The translations under genes and the position numbers were made by a program. 11,773 nucleotides of DNA, taken from an uncultured Lachnospiraceae bacterium. Its GTDB lineage: Bacteria; Bacillota; Clostridia; Lachnospirales; Lachnospiraceae. A model generated the notes under the pieces. The model was not told where the DNA came from, did not search any database, and saw only the letters and a program-made list of their open reading frames with translations. Shown in pieces: positions 7,119 to 11,773 of the stretch. Every line of letters starts with the position of its first letter. The stretch's first letter is position 1. Location of the stretch: assembly GCA_947175845.1 (NCBI GenBank), contig CAMWOK010000066.1, forward strand, positions 1-11,773, written 5' to 3'.

Positions 7119-8084
7119 ATGAAAATTTATCTGGCCCCCATGGAGGGAATCACAACCGACCTGTACCGAAATGCCTACCACCGCTATTTTGGCGGAATTG
7201 ACAAGTATTTTACGCCGTTTATCGCCAGCAGAAAGATGAATCGCCGGGAGCGCAATGAAATCCTGCCAAAACACAATGAAAACCTCAATGTCATACCGCA
7301 GATTCTGACAAACCGCGCGGAGGAGTTTCTCGAGATCGCCAGGCAGATTGCATCGTACGGCTATCCGTCCGTGAATCTCAATCTCGGCTGTCCGTCCGGC
7401 ACTGTGACTGCGCGAAAGCGCGGTGCGGGCTTTCTGAGCGTTCCGGATGCGCTGGACAAGTTCCTGTGTGAAATCTTTGAAAAAGCGCCGGTCAAAATTT
7501 CTATCAAGACAAGAATCGGCGTGGAGTCCGTCGACGAGTGGCCGCGCATCCTTGACATCTATCGCAGATACCCGCTTGAGGAACTGATCGTCCACCCGCG
7601 CCTGCAGAGAGAATTTTATCAGTTCACACCGCACAGAGAAGCGTTCGCCGCGGCCAAAGAAGCGCTGCCGGACACGCCGCTGTGCTACAACGGAGATATC
7701 ACCTCGCCCGAAAGCTTTGAAGAACTGCTCCGCGCCCTGCCGCAGACCGACTGTGTCATGATCGGGCGCGGCATCCTTAGAAATCCAATGCTGGCCGCAC
7801 AAATCCGGCAGGCTGCAATGCCGGACACTCCTGCGCAGATCACTGCAGATGCCGCCGCATCAAAAAAAGTCCTGCAGGCCTTCCATGATGAACTCTTTGC
7901 CGGCTACTCCGCACGGATGGACGGGGAGACGCCTGCCCTTTTCAAGATGAAAGACCTGTGGACTTACCTGATCGCGCGCTTTGCAGAGTCGGACAGACAC
8001 CTGAAAAAAATCCGCAAAGCATCGAATTTCAGCGAGTACACAATTGCTGTCAATGCCTTATTTAGGGAATGTGAACTGACCTGA
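7119..8084 (+). CDS. tRNA-dihydrouridine synthase (Dus family)
   Basis: An FMN- and NADPH-dependent enzyme that reduces specific uridines in the D-loop of tRNA to dihydrouridine. The 321-residue product begins MKIYLAPMEGITT, the FMN-binding start of the Dus TIM barrel, and has the catalytic cysteine Cys91 in NLNLGCPSGTVTARKRGAG, Lys130 in SIKTRIG, His159 in LIVHPR, Asn191-Gly192-Asp193 in CYNGDI and the closing phosphate-binding MIGRGIL. The ATG at 7119 is preferred: GGAG (7109-7112) lies 6 bases before it and the family begins at this Met; the in-frame ATG at 7107 would have its site almost on the codon. It is a single gene, converging on folD with a 36-base gap. An unusually long, hairpin-rich leader lies upstream. 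Which tRNA position it modifies cannot be told; the short C-terminal helical domain fits the bacterial DusB/DusC-like range. Confidence 0.93.
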   Translation: MKIYLAPMEGITTDLYRNAYHRYFGGIDKYFTPFIASRKMNRRERNEILPKHNENLNVIPQILTNRAEEFLEIARQIASYGYPSVNLNLGCPSGTVTARKRGAGFLSVPDALDKFLCEIFEKAPVKISIKTRIGVESVDEWPRILDIYRRYPLEELIVHPRLQREFYQFTPHREAFAAAKEALPDTPLCYNGDITSPESFEELLRALPQTDCVMIGRGILRNPMLAAQIRQAAMPDTPAQITADAAASKKVLQAFHDELFAGYSARMDGETPALFKMKDLWTYLIARFAESDRHLKKIRKASNFSEYTIAVNALFRECELT

Positions 8085-8120
8085 ATATGCGCCTGCACCC
8101 GGGCTGCAGATCCGACGCGC

Positions 8121-8957
8121 TCACTGCACCGACGACACGCAATTATTCGTCAGCATGGCTATCGTCATGGGACCCACGCCGCCCGGGACCGGCGTGATGG
8201 CGCTGGTGTGCGGCGCAGCCTTCTCAAAGTCGACATCCCCGCAGAGCCTGTTGTTCTCATCCCTGTGAATGCCGACGTCAATGACAACTGCCCCTTCTTT
8301 TATATAGGAGTCATCCACAAATCCCGGCTTTCCGACCGCCACCACAAGAATGTCCGCCTGCCTTGTCAGCTCCTTAAGATTCTGCGTGCGCGAGTGGCAG
8401 ATGGTGACTGTGCCATTTTCGCGCAGCAGCAGCAGCGACATCGGTTTGCCCACAATGTTACTGCGGCCAAGCACGACACAGTGCTTTCCTGCAATCTCGA
8501 TACCAGAACGCCGCAGCAGCTCGATGATGCCAAGCGGGGTGCAGGACACGTACCCCCTGCTGCCCACACACAGCGCACCGACATTTTTCTCGTGAAAGCC
8601 GTCGACATCCTTCTCTGGCGCAATGGTCTGAATCACCTTCTCCTCGTCAATCTGCCCCGGGAGCGGAAGCTGGACAAGGATGCCGTTGACCTTGTCGTCC
8701 GCGTTGAGCTTTCGCACCAGATCCAGCAGCTCCTGCTGTGTCGTCTCCTCCGGAAGTTCATAGGACAGCGACTCGATTCCAATGTAGGCGCACGCCTTTT
8801 TCTTGTTGCCGACGTACACACTCGACGCCGGATCGCTGCCCACCTGAATCACCGCAAGGCAGATGCTCTTTCCCTGTGCTTTCAATTCTGCCACCTGCTG
8901 CTTCAACTCATCCTTGATTTCCTGCGAAATCTTCCTGCCATCTATTATCTGATACAT
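8121..8957 (-). CDS. folD: Methylenetetrahydrofolate dehydrogenase/cyclohydrolase
   Basis: FolD interconverts 5,10-methylene-, methenyl- and 10-formyl-tetrahydrofolate in the cytoplasm, feeding purine and formyl-Met synthesis and, in acetogenic anaerobes, the methyl branch of carbon fixation. The 278-residue product has the normal length. Tyr48 and Lys52 in SSVYVGNKKKAC form the catalytic pair, QLPLPG (96-101) and the DVDGFH segment (117-122) bind folate, GRSNIVGKP (164-172) is the dinucleotide-binding loop, and TPVPGGVGPMT (255-265) is the family signature. AGGAGAG lies 7 bases before the ATG at 8957, and a second AGGAGGAG about 30 bases upstream has no start codon. The flavin reductase-rubredoxin gene ends 48 bases upstream in the same direction with no terminator between, so one transcript is likely. 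Confidence 0.97.
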   Translation of the reverse strand: MYQIIDGRKISQEIKDELKQQVAELKAQGKSICLAVIQVGSDPASSVYVGNKKKACAYIGIESLSYELPEETTQQELLDLVRKLNADDKVNGILVQLPLPGQIDEEKVIQTIAPEKDVDGFHEKNVGALCVGSRGYVSCTPLGIIELLRRSGIEIAGKHCVVLGRSNIVGKPMSLLLLRENGTVTICHSRTQNLKELTRQADILVVAVGKPGFVDDSYIKEGAVVIDVGIHRDENNRLCGDVDFEKAAPHTSAITPVPGGVGPMTIAMLTNNCVSSVQ

Positions 8958-9005
8958 GTCATGTCTCTCCTTTACCGCTTTCTCCTCCTGATTCTGGCAG
9001 AAGCG

Positions 9006-9608
9006 TTACAGCGCCTTAAAATCAGATGCCGGATGCTTGCACCACGGGCATATGAAATCGTCCGGAAGCACGTCTCCCTCGTAGATGTAGCCACACACGG
9101 TGCAGATAAAGCCCTTCTTTTTGTCCGCCGCCGCAGGCGCTGTCTTGATATTGTTCTGATAGTAGCTGTACGTCACGGAACTGTCCTCCGAGAGCACTTC
9201 GCCGGCCGTCACATCCGCAAGAAACAGCGTGTGCGTGCCGAGGTCTGTCATGGAGACCACTTTGGCTGAGAGGTATGCGTTGGTCTCCTCCGCGAGATAG
9301 ATGATGCCGTTTTCGGCGCGCTGATAGGAGATTCCCTCCGCCTTGTCCACGCTGGCACCGCTCTGGAATCCCCAGTGTTTATAGGTCTCAAACTTGGAGT
9401 TCTCCGTCAGAATAGACACGTTAAATGTCCCCGTCCGCACAATCATGTCATGCGTGTAATTGTTCTTGTTGACCGCCACAACAATCCGGTTCGGCTCTGT
9501 CGTGACCTGCGAGACCGTGTTGACGATGCATCCGTTGTCCTTGTCCCCCTCCCTGGCCGTCAGTATGAAAAGTCCGTAAGTCAGGTTGTACATTGCTTTC
9601 TTGTCCAT
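9006..9608 (-). CDS. Flavin reductase-rubredoxin fusion (high-molecular-weight rubredoxin type)
   Basis: A 200-residue fusion of an FMN-binding split-barrel flavin reductase domain (about residues 1-150, TYGLFILTA at 10-18) and a short C-terminal rubredoxin domain whose iron ligands are Cys169, Cys172, Cys187 and Cys190 (CTVCGYIYEG and CPWC). A linker rich in Ala and Lys (157-166) joins them. Known proteins of this plan, such as Hrb of Moorella, pass electrons from NAD(P)H through flavin and rubredoxin to flavodiiron proteins or rubrerythrins, which remove oxygen, NO or peroxide. The ATG at 9608 is chosen because AGGAGG lies 8 bases upstream; 26 further upstream codons in frame do not look like protein. 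No flavodiiron or rubrerythrin gene is in the window. It leads a probable two-gene transcript with folD. A TTGACA-type promoter lies about 120 bases upstream. Confidence 0.93.
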   Translation of the reverse strand: MDKKAMYNLTYGLFILTAREGDKDNGCIVNTVSQVTTEPNRIVVAVNKNNYTHDMIVRTGTFNVSILTENSKFETYKHWGFQSGASVDKAEGISYQRAENGIIYLAEETNAYLSAKVVSMTDLGTHTLFLADVTAGEVLSEDSSVTYSYYQNNIKTAPAAADKKKGFICTVCGYIYEGDVLPDDFICPWCKHPASDFKAL

Positions 9609-9730
9609 TTTTAAATCCTCCTGTTTATCTGATAAAATCAAAATGCTGCCCCAATGTCTAAAAACTGCTTGCCAGTCGTTGAGCATCTATTCAATCTCAT
9701 ATGTATTTCTAAAACCTGCAAAATATCCAT

Positions 9731-9760
9731 ACTAAATTAAAATATTGCCCTTTCTGTCAA
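9731..9760 (-). promoter_or_regulatory. Candidate sigma-A promoter of the flavin reductase-rubredoxin gene
   Basis: On the minus strand a perfect TTGACA (9760-9755) is followed after 18 bases by TTTAGT (9736-9731), a four-of-six -10 match. The leader to the ATG at 9608 would be about 115 bases. The rest of the 248-base spacer 9609-9856 is AT-rich; it holds a weak ACCAGA/TCTGGT pairing (9803-9808, 9847-9852) after clpP and no clear terminator. Confidence 0.35.
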
Positions 9761-9856
9761 ATTTTAAACAGATTGTGCCACATTTACTATATCACAGAAT
9801 ACACCAGATGGAAATGTTAAAATGAAATTTTCGATGGAAAAGCGCGTCTGGTACAT

Positions 9857-10450
9857 TCAGATGCTCCGGGAAATCACCCTGTCTATCAGCCCGTACTCCT
9901 GCGCCTCCTGCGCGGACATATAGTTGTCGCGCTCTGTCGCAAGGGCGATCTCCTCGATGGATCTGCCTGTGTTTTCCGCAAGAATGCGATTGAGGCGCCG
10001 TTTACTTCTCTGAATGTGGTCGGACGCGATCTGAATGTCCGTCGCCTGCCCCTGTACGCCGCCTCCGTGGATTGCCGGCTGATGAATCATAATCTCCGCG
10101 TTTGACAGCGCAAAGCGCTTTCCTTTTGCCCCGCCTGCGAGCAGAAATGCGCCGAAGCTTGCCGCAAGCCCCACGCAGATTGTGGACACATCACACCGGA
10201 TGTACTGCATGGTGTCATAGATGGCAAATCCCGCCGTGATGGATCCGCCCGGACTGTTGATGTAGAGCTGGATATCTTTTTGCGGGTCCTCTCCCTCAAG
10301 GTGGAGCAGCTGTGCCACAACCAGACTGGCCGACACGTCGCTCACTTCCTCGCCGAGAAAAATAATCCGGTCCGACAACAGGCGCGAGAAAATATCGTAG
10401 CTGCGCTCCCCTCTGCCCGTCTGCTCGATTACATATGGAATCAGGCTCAT
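9857..10450 (-). CDS. clpP: ATP-dependent Clp protease proteolytic subunit (stand-alone copy)
   Basis: ClpP forms the double-heptameric serine protease chamber that degrades proteins unfolded by ClpX or ClpC/ClpA partners. The 197-residue product has the full catalytic triad: Ser98 in GLAASFGAFLL, His123 in IMIHQP and Asp175 in ATERDNYMSA. Asp175 is about three positions later than in B. subtilis ClpP because the loop after IHQP reads AIHGGGVQGQATDI, three residues longer than LGGAQGQATEI. There is no sign of a long propeptide. Its ATG overlaps the stop of the araC-like gene by 4 bases (ATGA, 10447-10450); GGAGG lies 12 bases before the start, so coupling is likely. The gene is away from tig, clpX and lon, the usual neighbours of the housekeeping copy in Clostridia, which suggests a second ClpP paralogue, but the rest of the genome is not visible. 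Confidence 0.95.
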   Translation of the reverse strand: MSLIPYVIEQTGRGERSYDIFSRLLSDRIIFLGEEVSDVSASLVVAQLLHLEGEDPQKDIQLYINSPGGSITAGFAIYDTMQYIRCDVSTICVGLAASFGAFLLAGGAKGKRFALSNAEIMIHQPAIHGGGVQGQATDIQIASDHIQRSKRRLNRILAENTGRSIEEIALATERDNYMSAQEAQEYGLIDRVISRSI

Positions 10451-10860
10451 GCCGCCATCACGCCTCCTTTCCTGCAGTGTGTGCGCACCGCCGAGCTGCC
10501 GCCCGCCATTTTCGGCTGCATGGGATAAAATACGCCCTTTCTGCGGTAGGCCTGCGGCGTAACCTGATACAGCCTGCCAAAGGCGAGCGTGAACGCCTGC
10601 TGCGAATTATACTGCGCTTCGTAGGCGATTTCAACAATCGGCTGCTGTGTCTTTACAAGCTTCTCCGCCGCGCGCGTCAGGCGCCTTCCCTGAATGTATT
10701 TGTATATCGTGCAGCCTGTCTCCTCCGCAAATGTGCGGGCGAGATAGAACTTGGAATAATTTAACGCCGCCGCTATCGTGTCCAGCGAAAGCGCTTCCTC
10801 GATATGCTCCTCTATATAGGAGAGCGTCTGCCTCACAACTTTGTCTGCCCTCATATCCAT
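10447..10860 (-). CDS. HTH-only AraC-family transcriptional regulator
   Basis: A 137-residue regulator that consists almost only of the AraC/XylS DNA-binding domain. The first helix-turn-helix is at about 25-48 (LSLDTIAAALNYSKFYLART), the second at about 73-97 (IVEIAYEAQYNSQQAFTLAF), followed by the family hallmark GRLYQVTPQAYR. There is no sugar-binding or other sensing domain, so it resembles MarA/SoxS in plan; such regulators are controlled by their amount. The ATG at 10860 is chosen because AGGAGG (10866-10871) lies 5 bases upstream; upstream in-frame codons to 10947 lie in the predicted leader. The last 20 residues are low in recognisable structure and overlap the clpP start region. It is the first gene of an araC-clpP unit and its own start region can be hidden in a leader hairpin. 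Targets are unknown. Confidence 0.9.
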   Translation of the reverse strand: MDMRADKVVRQTLSYIEEHIEEALSLDTIAAALNYSKFYLARTFAEETGCTIYKYIQGRRLTRAAEKLVKTQQPIVEIAYEAQYNSQQAFTLAFGRLYQVTPQAYRRKGVFYPMQPKMAGGSSAVRTHCRKGGVMAA

Positions 10861-10919
10861 GGACTCCTCCTTTAGTCGTGCACAGTCCCCCGGAGTCCAT
10901 CTGTCTGAGATGTTCTCCG
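10859..10919 (-). promoter_or_regulatory. araC leader with start-site-sequestering hairpin
   Basis: In the minus-strand leader, ATGGACTCC (10900-10892) is perfectly complementary to GGAGTCCAT (10867-10859), which covers the 3' part of the ribosome binding site and the first two bases of the araC start codon; the loop is 24 bases. An upstream CGGAG (10919-10915) can pair with CTCCG (10895-10891), part of the same sequestering strand, so the two pairings exclude one another. This layout suggests translational control, by a ligand, a protein, temperature or an RNA. Confidence 0.55.
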
Positions 10920-10947
10920 AAAAACTTCTGTCTCTGTTTCTATGCAC

Positions 10948-10976
10948 AGTATAGCAGGTATCCTGCGATCTGTCTT
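10948..10976 (-). promoter_or_regulatory. Candidate sigma-A promoter and operator dyad of araC-clpP
   Basis: On the minus strand AAGACA (10976-10971) and TATACT (10953-10948) are spaced by exactly 17 bases; transcription would start near 10941, about 80 bases before the araC ATG. The spacer contains the perfect dyad GCAGG-TAT-CCTGC (10954-10966), directly against the -10 box, a typical place for a repressor. Confidence 0.5.
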
Positions 10977-11144
10977 AATAAAAATTGCCCTGTTGCTGAG
11001 TCTGGTTCCGCCTGTGACCAGAGATGTACATCAAAATAGTGTGGCTCATAGTCCTTTTGGGGACGCAAAAAAAGACGCGTGGTTTACAATTTGCTGTTCC
11101 ATGCGCCTTTACACAGTTTTGTTGAGATTAAATTGTTTTGCTGA
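10977..11144. other. Spacer between araC-clpP promoter and transposase remnant
   Basis: No gene is seen here. On the minus strand, downstream of the remnant, a T7 run (rc of 11068-11074) follows a weak GC-rich pairing, so a poor terminator is possible. GACGC occurs on both sides of the A-run (11063-11079) as a direct repeat. Base composition falls toward AT-rich from about 11080 rightward, which may mark the border of acquired DNA. Confidence 0.3.
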
Positions 11145-11773
11145 TTATGCCAACTGCATAATCTCGGCCTCAAGCTCTTTTAATTCATCTAGCGACAAGG
11201 ACGGAACGCAATCCGCAATTTCATCAAGTGACATTTTACCCTTTATAATCAATTTTTTTGCCGTTTCCCTTGCGCTTTCCTGCACAGCTTCATGCCGCTC
11301 ACTCCTGATAAACGACTTCATTATCTGTTCTTCATCAAATAAACTCATCATAATCGTCACTACCTCCTTTTCTCTCTGCGCTAAATATTCCCTTAAAACA
11401 TTCCTGTCCTTGCAGATACGAATTGTTTCAGTAACCGCCTTTTGTATCATTCCGTGCTGCGTGGTCTGTTCGTTAAAAACTTTACAGAAAATGATGTACT
11501 GATTGATGATATCGTCTGTATCACGCTCATAGATGACCTTTGCTTTCACTTCAATGTCAATATCCGCACCCTCAAAAAATTCTTCTGATAAAAGATATTT
11601 TATCGGGTTTTCGTCCTTTATTTCCCGTAAAAATCACATAGAGTTCAGGCTTGGGCATCTTCACTTTCCTGCTTTTGTAATAGTTTTGACTGGTGCGTTG
11701 AAAATATTCGTGATAACTTTGCGCCAGATACAGTAACACTCTTACTAAAATATTCATCGTCCATGTAGACTGT
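11145..11773 (-). pseudogene. Rpn/PD-(D/E)XK-family transposase remnant, frameshifted (5' end outside window)
   Basis: This is the C-terminal half of a recombination-promoting nuclease/putative transposase of the Rpn (PDDEXK_2) type common in Lachnospiraceae, now broken. Reading leftward from the edge, MDDEYFSKSVT (from 11764) is in one frame, YLAQSYHEYFQ to KMPKPELYVIFTGNKGRKPD in a second, and LSEEFFEGADIDIEVKAKVIYERD to the TAA at 11147-11145 in a third. The first shift lies at about 11725-11745, the second near a four-A run at 11598-11601. The last frame is open for 134 codons from an internal ATG at 11549 and ends with the SLDELKELEAEIMQLA tail typical of these proteins. The region is much AT-richer than the genes to its left, which fits acquired DNA. 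The upstream catalytic part is outside the window. The protein tail alone would have no nuclease activity. Confidence 0.75.

Noticed and set aside
8093..8109. CTGCA/TGCAG pairing in the dus-folD gap as a two-way terminator
   Set aside because: The stem is 5 bp with no T-tract on either side, so the call is not supported.
8208..9269. A 353-codon open frame on the plus strand
   Set aside because: It is antisense to folD and the flavin reductase-rubredoxin gene, both certain; the translation has no recognisable domain and is rich in His, Arg and Leu as expected for an opposite-strand shadow of GC-rich genes.
10942..11502. A 186-codon plus-strand frame beginning near the araC promoter
   Set aside because: It runs over the promoter and antisense to the transposase remnant, has a Ser/Cys-rich translation with no family likeness, and no good ribosome binding site.

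Overview
The window looks like chromosomal DNA of an anaerobic, spore-forming Gram-positive bacterium of the Clostridia, most probably Lachnospiraceae. The grounds are dipicolinate synthase genes of the clostridial/bacillar type, strong AGGAGG ribosome binding sites, a flavin reductase-rubredoxin fusion protein, a DUF4342 protein, and a PD-(D/E)XK (Rpn-type) transposase remnant of a kind common in Lachnospiraceae. Most genes are GC-rich for this group; intergenic spacers and the last ~650 bases are clearly AT-richer. The taxonomic call is from recalled protein resemblance, not from a search.

Layout. 1-696 (+): C-terminal part of an SLC13/CitMHS-type permease cut by the window edge. 777-4193 (+): dpaA, dpaB and a glutamine-hydrolysing asparagine synthetase, preceded by a sequence that fits a sigma-K promoter; this reads as a mother-cell sporulation unit. 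4205-6799 (-): sensor kinase, OmpR/PhoB response regulator and, upstream behind a 12-bp hairpin, a DUF4342 membrane protein. 6800-7118: a divergent AT-rich control region with tandem repeats and a possibly structured leader. 7119-8084 (+): a tRNA-dihydrouridine synthase. 8121-9608 (-): folD and a flavin reductase-rubredoxin gene, probably co-transcribed. 9857-10860 (-): an HTH-only AraC regulator whose stop codon overlaps the start of a stand-alone clpP. 11145-11773 (-): a frameshifted Rpn/PDDEXK transposase remnant running off the right edge.

How the genes work together. DpaA and DpaB make dipicolinic acid for the spore core, and the asparagine synthetase placed behind them may supply asparagine late in sporulation, as AsnO does in Bacillus subtilis. 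The two-component pair probably senses an envelope signal. FolD (one-carbon metabolism) and the flavin-rubredoxin protein (electron transfer, O2/ROS handling) fit an anaerobe with folate-dependent C1 metabolism.

The part most worth a second look is the araC-clpP unit. Its promoter carries a perfect dyad in the spacer, and its ~80-nt leader can fold the araC ribosome binding site and start codon into a perfect 9-bp helix, with a shorter competing pairing upstream. The two genes are translationally overlapped. I found no RNA genes, CRISPR arrays, or complete mobile elements.
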